Source of the DNA: Vulcanimicrobium alpinum
GTDB lineage: Bacteria > Vulcanimicrobiota > Vulcanimicrobiia > Vulcanimicrobiales > Vulcanimicrobiaceae
Assembly (NCBI RefSeq): GCF_027923555.1
Contig: NZ_AP025523.1
Location: 1,240,001-1,304,000, forward strand
Reading direction: 5' to 3'
DNA: 64,000 bases
Positions 8,935 through 17,253 of this stretch are shown here, piece by piece. A program made the position numbers and the translations under genes. Each line of letters begins with the position of its first letter. The stretch's first letter is position 1. The notes under the pieces were generated by a model that saw only the letters and a program-made list of their open reading frames with translations, was not told where the DNA came from and searched no databases.

Positions 8935-9609
8935 ATGTACCAGTCACGTTCTCAGCAGCCTCGCGGCGCGTACGGTTACGGGCCGCCGGCGGTCAGCACG
9001 CCCGCGCTCCTCGGCCAAGTCCTCGGGATCACCGGGGTCGGCTTCCTGCTCACGGCGCTGGCCGCGTACCTCTTCGCGGGGATCTCGCCGGGGCTCGGCT
9101 TCGCCGCGTTCATCGGCGCGTTCGTCCTGCTTTTCGTGATGTCGGCGGTGCGCGGCAATCCGCGCACCGCGCTGCTCGTCTTCTACGCCTTCGCGTTCCT
9201 CGAGGGGATCGGGCTCGCGCCGACGATCGCACGCTACGTCAGCCTCATCGGCCCCGGACAGGTCGCCGAGGCCGCCGCGACCACCGGCTTCGGGATGCTG
9301 GTGCTGGGCGGCGTCGCGTTCGTGTTCTCGATCGACTGGCGGCGTTTCTCCGGGCTCGCGTTCGGGTTGCTGATCGCGCTCCTGATCGTCGGCGTGATTT
9401 CGGCGTTTACGCACTTCCTGCACCCGGGCGTCTACGCGTGGCTGACGCTGGGGGTGTTCACGCTGATCACGCTGGTCGACTTCAGTCGCATCCGCGCCGG
9501 CGGCGACGGCGCGACGCCGGTCGAATTGGCGGTCTCGATCTACCTCGACGCGATCAACATCTTCATCGCGCTCCTCCAGCTCTTCGGCTTGCGCTCGCGC
9601 GACGACTGA
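8935..9609 (+). CDS. Bax inhibitor-1 / YccA family membrane protein
   Basis: A 224-residue protein with seven predicted membrane segments. The C-terminal part carries the family signature IYLDAINIFIALLQLFG, and the N-terminus is short, soluble and Gln/Gly/Tyr-rich. Members of this family (YbhL, YccA, BsYetJ) are inner-membrane proteins linked to calcium leak or to modulation of FtsH; which applies here is not readable. ATG 8935 has a good ribosome-binding site (GAGAGGA at 8923-8929). It precedes purF by 53 bases on the same strand and may be co-transcribed with it. Confidence 0.9.
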   Translation: MYQSRSQQPRGAYGYGPPAVSTPALLGQVLGITGVGFLLTALAAYLFAGISPGLGFAAFIGAFVLLFVMSAVRGNPRTALLVFYAFAFLEGIGLAPTIARYVSLIGPGQVAEAAATTGFGMLVLGGVAFVFSIDWRRFSGLAFGLLIALLIVGVISAFTHFLHPGVYAWLTLGVFTLITLVDFSRIRAGGDGATPVELAVSIYLDAINIFIALLQLFGLRSRDD

Positions 9610-9662
9610 GCGAACTCGCGCCGAAACCGGGATGATCGCACCCGGTTCGTGAACCGTGCACC

Positions 9663-11108
9663 ATGGCGCGAGCCTACGACGAGCAAGCGGAACAGCCGGC
9701 CGGTGACGTCCTGCACGAAGCGTGCGGAATCGCCGGCGTCTACGCGCCGGGCGATGACGTCGCCCGGCTCGTCTATTTCGGCCTGTACGCCTTGCAGCAC
9801 CGCGGCCAGGAGAGCGCCGGGATCGCGGTCGGCGACGGCCGCGCGATCGACAGCCATCGCGAGATGGGGCTCATCACGGGCGTCTTCGACGAGGAGATCC
9901 TCGGCCGGCTGCGCGGCGACGTCGCGATCGGGCACACGCGCTACTCGACCACCGGCAGTTCGATCGTCGTCAACGCGCAGCCGTTCATCGAAGAGTCCGA
10001 TCTGGGCACGTTCGCGTTCGGGCACAACGGCAACCTGACCAACGCCGACGACATCGCGGCGATGCTCCCCGACGACGTGCGCCTCACCGCAACCTCCGAC
10101 TCGGAGATTCTCGCGAAGTTCATCGCGCGCGCACCGGGCGCGACGTGGGTGGAGAAGATCAAGGCTGCGATGCGCGTCGCCGAAGGCGCGTACTCCGTCG
10201 TGATGTGCACGCGCGACACCGTCTTCGGGTTCCGCGATCCGTGGGGCGTGCGGCCGCTCTGCATCGGGACTTACGGCGATTCGGGGTACATGATCGCCTC
10301 GGAGTCGTGCGCGCTCGCGACCGTCGGCGCACACTATCTGCGCGAGATCGCCGCGGGCGAAGTCGTCGCGATCCACGCGCGCGGGATTCGCACCGAGCAT
10401 ACCGAGGTGGTGAAACCGCCGTCGCTGTGCATGTTCGAGTACATCTACTTCGCGCGGCCCGACTCGGTGCTCAGCGGACGGTCGATCTACATGGCGCGTT
10501 ACGAGATGGGCCGAGCGCTCGCGCGCCAGCATCCCGCCGACGCCGACGTCGTGATGGCGATCCCCGACAGCGCGATCCCCGGCGGAATCGGCTACGCCGC
10601 CGAGAGCGGTCTGCCGTACGTCGAAGGGCTCATCAAGAACCGCTACATCGGGCGCACGTTCATCTCGCCCGATCAGAAGATGCGCAGTCAAGGCGTGCGT
10701 CTGAAATTCAATCCGGTCGTCGAGAACTTGCGCGGACAGCGCGTCGTCGTCGTCGACGACTCGATCGTGCGCGGCACGACGACGCCGCGCATCGTCTCGC
10801 TGCTGCGCGACGTCGGCGTGCGCGAAGTGCACCTGCGCATCACCTCGCCGCCGATCGTCCACCCGTGCTACCTCGGCGTCGACATGGCGTCGTACGCGGA
10901 ACTGATCGCCGCCAACCTGAGCGTCGAGCAGATCTGCGAGAACGTCGGCGCGGATTCGCTCGGCTACTTGAGCATCGAGAATCTGGTGGCGTCGACGGGG
11001 CGCGAGCGTCGCGATTTCTGCCTAGGATGCCTGAACGGGCGCTATCCGAGCGTCCCGGCGGTCTCGCACGGCGTCCAAGCCGATATGCAGCCCGCCCTCA
11101 AGGGCTGA
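9663..11108 (+). CDS. purF: Amidophosphoribosyltransferase
   Basis: First committed step of purine synthesis: PRPP and glutamine give phosphoribosylamine. At 481 residues it is full length and of the Bacillus type, with a propeptide removed before the nucleophile C21 (EACGIAGVYAP) and four cysteines for a 4Fe-4S cluster (in SLCMFEYIYF, VHPCYLG and FCLGCLNG). The PRPP loop is VVVVDDSIVRGTT. The last 11 bases overlap tail to tail with the minus-strand small-protein operon. The product of purF is the substrate of purD, encoded 2 kb upstream. Confidence 0.97.
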   Translation: MARAYDEQAEQPAGDVLHEACGIAGVYAPGDDVARLVYFGLYALQHRGQESAGIAVGDGRAIDSHREMGLITGVFDEEILGRLRGDVAIGHTRYSTTGSSIVVNAQPFIEESDLGTFAFGHNGNLTNADDIAAMLPDDVRLTATSDSEILAKFIARAPGATWVEKIKAAMRVAEGAYSVVMCTRDTVFGFRDPWGVRPLCIGTYGDSGYMIASESCALATVGAHYLREIAAGEVVAIHARGIRTEHTEVVKPPSLCMFEYIYFARPDSVLSGRSIYMARYEMGRALARQHPADADVVMAIPDSAIPGGIGYAAESGLPYVEGLIKNRYIGRTFISPDQKMRSQGVRLKFNPVVENLRGQRVVVVDDSIVRGTTTPRIVSLLRDVGVREVHLRITSPPIVHPCYLGVDMASYAELIAANLSVEQICENVGADSLGYLSIENLVASTGRERRDFCLGCLNGRYPSVPAVSHGVQADMQPALKG

Positions 11109-11448
11109 TCGCAGACGGGTTCGATCCCGCCGGCCACCACGCCGGCGGCGCGATCGCGCGCTGCGCGAAGTAGTCGGCGAGTTCGGGCAGCGGCTGCAGC
11201 GTGGCGAGCGACCAGTCGAGAATGCCGCACTCCACGAGCGGCAGCGTCGCCAGCGCTGCGCGCGCGGCGGCGGCGTCGGCCGCATCGACGATGACGTACG
11301 CCGTCGCGGCGCCGGCGTCGAAGTAGATCTCGCGCATGCTGCCGTCTCCGAGCAGACGCGACACCTGTTCGGCCTCCGCGGCGTAGTGCTGCGGGATCTC
11401 GGCGATGCGCTCGGGCGCGCGGATGATCGAGGTCGCGAGGAATCTCAT
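11098..11448 (-). CDS. Small dimeric alpha-beta barrel protein (muconolactone isomerase/YCII-like)
   Basis: A 116-residue protein, third gene of a translationally coupled operon: its ATG overlaps the stop of the SnoaL-like gene (ATGA). The pattern is ferredoxin-like: MRFLATSII, a helix with AEAEQVSRLL, then YVIVDAADAAAARAALATLP and LVECGILDWSLATLQPL, which matches muconolactone delta-isomerase and YCII-type folds. No catalytic residue set can be fixed, so the reaction is unknown. Its neighbours (SnoaL-like and EthD-type proteins) share the small-barrel or cone architecture used for hydrophobic ring compounds, suggesting a small-molecule degradation or detoxification unit. It is convergent with purF. 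Confidence 0.6.
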   Translation of the reverse strand: MRFLATSIIRAPERIAEIPQHYAAEAEQVSRLLGDGSMREIYFDAGAATAYVIVDAADAAAARAALATLPLVECGILDWSLATLQPLPELADYFAQRAIAPPAWWPAGSNPSAISP

Positions 11449-11891
11449 CCGAACGCTCCCGTCTGGGCGAGAAAGCCGAAGAAGTCCTCGATGTGCCACG
11501 ACTCGGCGATGCGTCCGTCCGGGGCGATGCGGTGGATGTCGCAGGTGCGCAGGACGATCGGTTTCCCGGTCGCGGCGACGCCGAGGAACGGGCCGCGATG
11601 CGTCGCGCGCATCGTGCAGCGCACGACGACGCGGTCGCCGGCGGCGAAGGTGTCCTCGATCGTCACTTCGCAGTCCGCGAAGGCCTCGCGAAACATTTGC
11701 AGTGCCGGCAGATATCCGGGCAGCCCGGGCGGTGCGCCGGGCGCGGTCGGAACGACGTTCCAGTCGTCGCTCACCGCGCGTTCGATCGTGCCGTCCCCGC
11801 CGGCTTCGAAGGCGGCGTAGAACGGCAGGGCGCGGTCGACAAGTGCCTCGGCGGCGGGATCGGTCGACGGCGTGCGGTGCGCGATGATCAT
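11445..11891 (-). CDS. SnoaL-like polyketide cyclase/ester cyclase family protein
   Basis: A 148-residue NTF2-fold protein. Typical segments are VDRALPFYAAFEAGG at the start, FREAFADCEVTIEDTFAAGD in the middle, and CDIHRIAPDGRIAESWHIEDFFGFLAQTG near the end, as in SnoaL-like ester cyclases. Its ATG overlaps the stop of the EthD gene (ATGA), and its own stop overlaps the start of the next gene, so the three products are probably made in fixed ratio. The substrate is unknown. Confidence 0.8.
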   Translation of the reverse strand: MIIAHRTPSTDPAAEALVDRALPFYAAFEAGGDGTIERAVSDDWNVVPTAPGAPPGLPGYLPALQMFREAFADCEVTIEDTFAAGDRVVVRCTMRATHRGPFLGVAATGKPIVLRTCDIHRIAPDGRIAESWHIEDFFGFLAQTGAFG

Positions 11892-12145
11892 GCCGCCTCT
11901 CCGGCCAGGGCCACGCGTTCTTCAACCGCGTCCGCGAACGCGGCGTCGTCGGCGTACCAGACCTCGGCGATGCCGGAGACCTCGGCGTCGGGGTGCCCGA
12001 CCTCCGCGAGCACCGCGTTTTGCTTGTAGCGCAGCAGCCCCGGCATCCGCGCGACGATCGGCGCGTGATGCTCGAGGTAGATGTGCCGGAATTCCTCGGG
12101 ACTGACGTCGGCACGCCGGACGACGGTGATGATCCGTTTGGTCAC
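11888..12145 (-). CDS. EthD domain protein
   Basis: An 85-residue dimeric alpha-beta barrel protein and the first gene of the three-gene operon. RRADVSPEEFRHIYLEHHAP, then IVARMPGLLRYKQN, is the classic EthD layout of conserved H-x-x-x-H-type patch and arch. GTG 12145 is supported by a strong AAGGAG at the matching distance upstream. The longer open frame to 12541 has no coherent sequence. EthD proteins accompany oxidative degradation of ethers and aromatics; the actual role here is unknown. Confidence 0.8.
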   Translation of the reverse strand: MTKRIITVVRRADVSPEEFRHIYLEHHAPIVARMPGLLRYKQNAVLAEVGHPDAEVSGIAEVWYADDAAFADAVEERVALAGEAA

Positions 12146-12390
12146 GATGCGTTCTCCTTCACGAGCGATGCGAGTAGCGGACGAGAGACCGTTTACGCCG
12201 TCGGGCGGGCAGGATCGTACCCGTGCGATCCGCAGCAGAACGCCGTGACGCCGCCCGAGTTCGGGATCGCAAACGCCTTTCCGGTGCGTTCGCGGCGCAC
12301 GTTGTCCCACTTGCGCGGGCAGCGTGAGCCACGGCGGAAACGGCTCGCCCCCATGCAGAGAGCAGCGAGGGCATGCGCAGCTTTTCATGA
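12146..12390. other. No gene seen
   Basis: About 245 bases between the EthD start and the regulator remnant. No reading frame with family resemblance and no RNA gene was recognised. It probably holds the promoter of the minus-strand operon and may mark the deletion that removed the front of the regulator. Confidence 0.4.
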
Positions 12391-14173
12391 GCGAGCTCGG
12401 GTGCGAACGGAATCGTCCCCTCCCAGCGTCCCGCGGTCGAACCGCCGAACTGTTTCGGCGGCGTTCGCATCCTGCTGACGAGCCGCGTCGTCCCGAACGT
12501 CGCCGGCGTCGCGGCCCAGTCGGTCGCCGGATTGGATGCACCCGCGGCCGCGGCGCTGTTCCGGCGCAGCGCGTCGCGTCAGCGAGTGCGTCTTCTCGAC
12601 GATGCAGAGAGCGATGCCCTGATCGTCGAAATATGCGCGCGTCTGCGCGGGAATCCGCTCGCGATCGAGGTTGCGGCGGCCCGGCTGGACGTCACGTCGC
12701 TGCGAGCGTTGGCGCGTGCGCTCGAGAGCAGCGCGCTCTTCACCGCGCGCGGACGCCGCGAGGAGCGTCAAGGTTCGGCGGCGGCGTCGGTGGCATGGAG
12801 CTGCGCCGGCCTCGATACGCGCGGCAACGCCGCGCTCGAAAGTTTGGGGGCGTTCGCATCGTCGGCGTCGGTTGACGCGTTCGCCGCCGTCCTCGGGACG
12901 GAGAAGCCGGACGCGCTCGACGCGGCGGGCGTGCTGCGCGATCATCATCTCGCCGAGCGCGCGGGCGACGCGGACGGCGATCGTATCCGTCTCTTCGACG
13001 TCGTGCGAGAGGTCATCGCCGACGATCCGGCGCGTGCCGGATCGCGGGAAGTGCGCGCGCGGCGCCACTGGAACTATTATCTCGACCTCGCCAAACGCAT
13101 CGACCGCCGGTCTTCCGCCGAGGATGAAGCCGAACTCGACGGCGTCGCGCGCACGGAGATCGATGAGTTTCGCCGAGCGCTCGAACGTGCCGAACGCCGC
13201 AGCGACGCCGATGGCGTCCTGCGTTTGGCGGCGCGGTTGCGCTACGTGTGGCAGTCATCCTCGACACCGGATGAGGCGTGCGGCTGGATCGAGCGCAGTC
13301 TGCCCGTCGCCGCAGACGGCGGCGTCGTCGAGGCCGAAGCCCTGCTGGTGCTCGCCGCGGCGGCGACGAACCGCAGTGAACCCGAGCGCGCCGCCGCATA
13401 CCTCGATCGCGCGTTCGCGTGTGAGATCGCTGAACCGCGTACCCTCGCGCTGCTGCACCACGAACGGGTGCGGCTCAGTTCGCACACGGGGGACGTCGCG
13501 CTGTGCGAGCGCAGCGTCGCGGATGCCGAACGCTGCTCACGGCTCGCCGGCAGCGATCACCTTACCGCCAACGCCGCGGTGGCCCGCGGTGTGTTCCTTG
13601 CCCGTCTGCGCGACGATCGGCGCGGCGCGATCGCAGAGTTTCGCCGCGGTCTGCTGCTGCACCGGCGGACGCGCTGCTGCATCCGCGGCGCGATCCTGGC
13701 ACTCGTGAATCTCGGCGCCGCCTATCGCGAGGGCGACCGGTGTGCGCTCGCGCTGCACCATCTCGACGAGGCGTGCGATCTGGCCGCCGGCCTCGGCATC
13801 CGCTATCTGCGCGGCCTTGCGCGAATCTATCGCGGACAGACGCACACGCGACCGGGGACGTACGTGCGGCCGTACGCGATCGCGCCGCCGGCGCGGCCGA
13901 CGCGTGCGCAACCAGACCGCCTTCCTGTTTCGCGACGGTATCGTGAGCGCGACCGACGCGCTGCTCGCGCTGGGCAACGCGGCGGCGGCGGCGACGGCTC
14001 TGGGCGTGTTTGCAGCCGACGCCGACGATCCCGAATCGCTCCGCGAAGACGAGCGCCGGCTTCGCATCACCGCAGCGCTCGGCGCCGACGGGTTCGACGC
14101 CGCGTACGACCGCGGATTCTTTTTCAGCCCGTTGCAGCGGCTGGCGTTCCTCGACGAACTCGCTCGCGACTGA
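12391..14173 (+). pseudogene. Remnant of NB-ARC/TPR (AfsR/LuxR-type) regulator
   Basis: C-terminal part of a large signal-transduction ATPase. From 12391 the frame reads FGGVRILLTSRVVPN, the ATPase sensor strand, then GNPLAIEVAAARLDV of the winged-helix region, and about 400 residues of alpha-helical TPR-like repeats. The P-loop, Walker B and any DNA-binding domain are absent, and there is a stop at 12388-12390. No start precedes the conserved core. Around 13830-13905 the frame shifts by one, so the last part (RNQTAFLFRDGIVSATDALL to FLDELARD) lies in the next frame and ends at 14173. Both lesions make this a pseudogene. Some proteins could still be made from TTG 12532, but they would lack the motor. 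Confidence 0.75.
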
Positions 14174-14246
14174 CCCTGCGGTCGGAAAGGGACCAGGCCG
14201 TGCCGGAGAGTCGGAACCCCGACAAAAGTCGCGGCGTCCGACTGGC

Positions 14247-14327
14247 ATGGAATACGCACTCGCGCTCATCCCCGCCCTCATCGGCGCCGGCTTCGTCGCG
14301 ACCCGCATCGCCTCGCGCGACCGCTAG
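14247..14327 (+). CDS. Possible 26-residue membrane peptide
   Basis: MEYALALIPALIGAGFVATR followed by IASRDR: one hydrophobic helix with a positively charged tail, a form seen in small regulatory membrane peptides. There is no clear ribosome-binding site and it follows a pseudogene. Treat as a candidate only. Confidence 0.3.
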   Translation: MEYALALIPALIGAGFVATRIASRDR

Positions 14328-14440
14328 CGGGCGCGCGCGAACTCGGCGGGCTCCGGCGGATCGGGTTCCGTCACGGGGGCTCGCGGCTCACCTTCGGGAT
14401 CGTTGGGCTCCGGAACGACGGGGGCGGATTCAGGATGCAT
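14324..14440 (-). CDS. Possible 38-residue Pro/Glu-rich peptide
   Basis: A short frame from ATG 14440 gives an acidic, proline-rich, disordered peptide (about ten prolines and eight acidic residues). No ribosome-binding site is visible. It may be chance in GC-rich DNA. The rest of the 14174-14575 stretch holds the small plus-strand frame and the inverted repeat. Confidence 0.2.
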   Translation of the reverse strand: MHPESAPVVPEPNDPEGEPRAPVTEPDPPEPAEFARAR

Positions 14441-14466
14441 GCTGCACACCGTACCCGTCCTTCGCA

Positions 14467-14565
14467 GTCACGCTGAGCTTGTCGAAGCGTCGCGCCGATC
14501 GCGTCCGCCGGCCGCCGCCGCGCAACCGCCGCGATGGCGGCTGCGCTTCGACAGGCTCAGCGTGA
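14467..14565. repeat. REP-like inverted repeat, copy 1
   Basis: Left arm core CTGAGCTTGTCGAAGCG at 14474-14490 and right arm CGCTTCGACAGGCTCAGCG at 14544-14562, separated by about 54 bases. The arms are near-perfect complements. Copies 2 and 3 are at 41619-41693 and 49959-50032. It sits at the pepA 3' end. Confidence 0.85.
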
Positions 14566-14575
14566 AACGACAGGC

Positions 14576-16120
14576 TTAGCGCGACGTTGCGGTTTCTTTT
14601 GCGGTGACGCCGTTGGCGGTGACGCCGTTCGTCGAGAAGCCGTGCTTGGCGAGATCTTCGACGATGGTGACGAACGCGCGGACCGGCGTTCCCGTCGGGC
14701 CCTTCGCCGAATACGGCGACTCGCTGTCCAGATAGGCGGTGCCGGCGACGTCGAGGTGGATCCACGGGACGTCGTCGGCGAACGCCTTGAGAAATGCGCC
14801 GGCCGTCTCCGCGCCGCCGGCGCGGCCGCCGGTGTTCTTCAGGTCGGCGATCTCGCTCTTGATCTGCGTGTCGAAGTCCGGATAGAGCGGGAGCTGCCAG
14901 TAGCGCTCGCCGCAGTCTTCGACGACGCGCAGGAAGCGCTCGACGAACGCCTTGTCGTTCGTCATCGTTCCGCTCGCCGCATGACCGAGCGCGACGACGC
15001 ATGCGCCGGTGAGCGTGGCGGCGTCGATGATCTTGGTCGCGCCGAGCTCTCGCGCGTAGCAGAGCGCGTCGGCGAGGATGAGCCGCCCTTCGGCGTCGGT
15101 GTTGATGACTTCGATCGTCTTGCCGTTCATCGCGCGCAGGATGTCGCCCGGCTTCATCGCGCGCGGTCCGGGCAGGTTCTCCGACGACGGCACGAGACCG
15201 ATCACGTTGAGCTTCGGACGGAGTTTCCCGATCGCCCACATCGCCGCGATCACGCCGGCACCGCCGGACATGTCGTACTTCATCTCGTGCATGTTCTCGG
15301 CCGGCTTGATCGAGATGCCGCCGGAATCGAACGTCAGCCCTTTGCCGACCAGCGCGAGGATCTCGTTCGACGACGGATCGCCTTTGTAGGTCATCACGCT
15401 GAGCGTCGCCGGTTCGTCGGAACCGCGCGAGACGCCGAGCAGCGAGCCCATCCCCTTCGCGCGCATGCGGTCTTCGTCGAGTACGTCGATCTCGAGGCCG
15501 GCGTCGGCCGCGAGTTCCTTCGCGCGGTTGGCGAGGTGGGTCGGCGTCATGTCGTTGGCCGGCGTGAGCGCGAGCGTACGCGCCGTGTTCACCGCGTGGC
15601 CGATCGTCCCGCCGCGCAGCGCGCCCGCTTCGAGTGCGGAGCGATCGTAAGAACCGGCGACGATCGTGACCGCCTCTGTGAGAACGGGACGGTCGGCTTC
15701 GCTGCGGTACAGCGTCGTGTCGATCAGCCCGGCGTGCGCACCCTCAGCGACGAACGACGCCGCGAGCGCCGCATCGACGCCGCCCGGCAGCGCGATCGCG
15801 ATCTGCCGGACGCCGCGCTTGCCGAGGTACCGCACCGCGGTCCCCGCGTACTTCGCCAGACCGCTGGCGGTGAATTTCGCGCGGTCGCCGAGGCCGACGA
15901 CCAGCACGCGCCCGAACGGCGTGCCTTTCGCGTGCAGCAGCGACGTCTCGTTCGCTTTGCCGGCGATCTCGCCGTTTGCGATCACCTCGGCGATCGCGCC
16001 GTCGAGGGCGCGGTCGACGTCGGCCGCGGCGCCGTCGAGCGCGTCGCCGGTGAAGACCGGTACGACGAGCGCGCCGGTCGCGATCGACGCCGCAGCTTCG
16101 GTCGAGACGTGAACCTGCAT
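14576..16120 (-). CDS. pepA: Leucyl aminopeptidase (M17)
   Basis: Cytosolic two-zinc aminopeptidase of 514 residues that removes N-terminal residues from peptides. The C-terminal catalytic domain shows VGKGLTFDSGGISIKP (metal-binding Lys and Asp) and the family signature NTDAEGRLILADAL (Asp and Glu ligands). The N-terminal domain is typical of the family. ATG 16120 is fixed by a GGAGG about 5 bases upstream. An open frame continues far upstream antisense to purM but has no protein-like sequence. It is divergent from purM with about 90 bases between. Confidence 0.95.
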   Translation of the reverse strand: MQVHVSTEAAASIATGALVVPVFTGDALDGAAADVDRALDGAIAEVIANGEIAGKANETSLLHAKGTPFGRVLVVGLGDRAKFTASGLAKYAGTAVRYLGKRGVRQIAIALPGGVDAALAASFVAEGAHAGLIDTTLYRSEADRPVLTEAVTIVAGSYDRSALEAGALRGGTIGHAVNTARTLALTPANDMTPTHLANRAKELAADAGLEIDVLDEDRMRAKGMGSLLGVSRGSDEPATLSVMTYKGDPSSNEILALVGKGLTFDSGGISIKPAENMHEMKYDMSGGAGVIAAMWAIGKLRPKLNVIGLVPSSENLPGPRAMKPGDILRAMNGKTIEVINTDAEGRLILADALCYARELGATKIIDAATLTGACVVALGHAASGTMTNDKAFVERFLRVVEDCGERYWQLPLYPDFDTQIKSEIADLKNTGGRAGGAETAGAFLKAFADDVPWIHLDVAGTAYLDSESPYSAKGPTGTPVRAFVTIVEDLAKHGFSTNGVTANGVTAKETATSR

Positions 16121-16207
16121 GGAGTTCCTCCGGGTGGACAGAAACGGTCGGGCGACCGTGATGGACAACCTGTTTGCGTTTACGCGCGCCGTCGGCGCCG
16201 CCCTCCG

Positions 16208-17245
16208 ATGACCACGAATTCTTCCGGAGACGACGCCTACGCCCGCGCCGGCGTGAACATCGATGCCGGCAACCTGGCCGTGCAGAAATACCGGGACGTG
16301 ACGTCGGGTTGGACGCACCCCGACCAGCTCGGTTCCCTCGGAAACTTCAGCGGTCTTTTCCGCCTGCCGGGCGATGCGACACGGGCCTTGGTCGGTTCGG
16401 CCGACGGGGTGGGAACGAAGATTCTGATCGCGGCGGCGGTGAAACGCTACGACACCGTCGGTGCCGACCTCGTCAACCACTGCGTGAACGACATCCTCGT
16501 CACCGGCGCCGAGCCGCTGTTCTTCCTCGACTATCTGGCGGTCGGCAAGCTCGACCCGCACGTCGCGAGCCTCATCGTCGCCGGCGTGCATCGCGCGTGC
16601 CGCGAGAATCATTGCGCGCTGCTCGGCGGCGAGACGGCGGAGATGCCGGGCGTCTACCGTCCCGATCACTTCGATTTGGCCGGCACGATCGTGGGGATGG
16701 TTGAGCTCGCGGCGATCCCCGATCCGAACCGCGTGCAGCCGGGCGACGCGATCGTCGGCCTGCCGGCGGTGGGTCTGCACACCAACGGATACACGCTGGC
16801 GCGTGCGCTGATCCCCGAGGACGAGTACGGCGCGCCGTTCGGCATGGGGACGTTCGCCGACGCGCTGCTCGCGCCGCATCCCTCGTATCTGCAGCAGGTG
16901 CGCGCGATGCGCGCCGTCGCCGACGTGAAATCGATGGCGCACATCACCGGCGGCGGCCTGCTCGAGAACGTGCCGCGCACGCTCCCCGATCACGCCGCGG
17001 CGGTCTTCGAACAAACGCGCTGGGACGTGCCGCCGATCATGGCGGAACTGGTGCGGCGCGGGAATCTGCAGCACGAGGAATGCTATCGCACGCTCAACAT
17101 GGGCGTCGGCTACACGCTCGTCATTCCGATCACCGACGTCGACGCTGCGCTTGCGGCGGCGCCGGGCGCTCGCGTCATCGGTTTCGTGCAGCCGCGACGC
17201 GACGGCGAGCCGCGCGTCGTCGTGCACCCCGCACGCACCGCGTAG
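16208..17245 (+). CDS. purM: Phosphoribosylformylglycinamidine cyclo-ligase
   Basis: AIR synthetase, fifth step of purine synthesis, closing the imidazole ring with ATP. It is full length at 345 residues. Signatures are YARAGVNIDAGNLAVQKY at the start, VGSADGVGTKI, VNHCVNDILVTGAEPLFFLDY, LLGGETAEMPGVY and HITGGGLLENVPR. The PurN fusion gene starts 8 bases after its stop, so purM, purN and the DsbA-like gene form one operon. Confidence 0.97.
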   Translation: MTTNSSGDDAYARAGVNIDAGNLAVQKYRDVTSGWTHPDQLGSLGNFSGLFRLPGDATRALVGSADGVGTKILIAAAVKRYDTVGADLVNHCVNDILVTGAEPLFFLDYLAVGKLDPHVASLIVAGVHRACRENHCALLGGETAEMPGVYRPDHFDLAGTIVGMVELAAIPDPNRVQPGDAIVGLPAVGLHTNGYTLARALIPEDEYGAPFGMGTFADALLAPHPSYLQQVRAMRAVADVKSMAHITGGGLLENVPRTLPDHAAAVFEQTRWDVPPIMAELVRRGNLQHEECYRTLNMGVGYTLVIPITDVDAALAAAPGARVIGFVQPRRDGEPRVVVHPARTA

Positions 17246-17253
17246 CGCGACGC

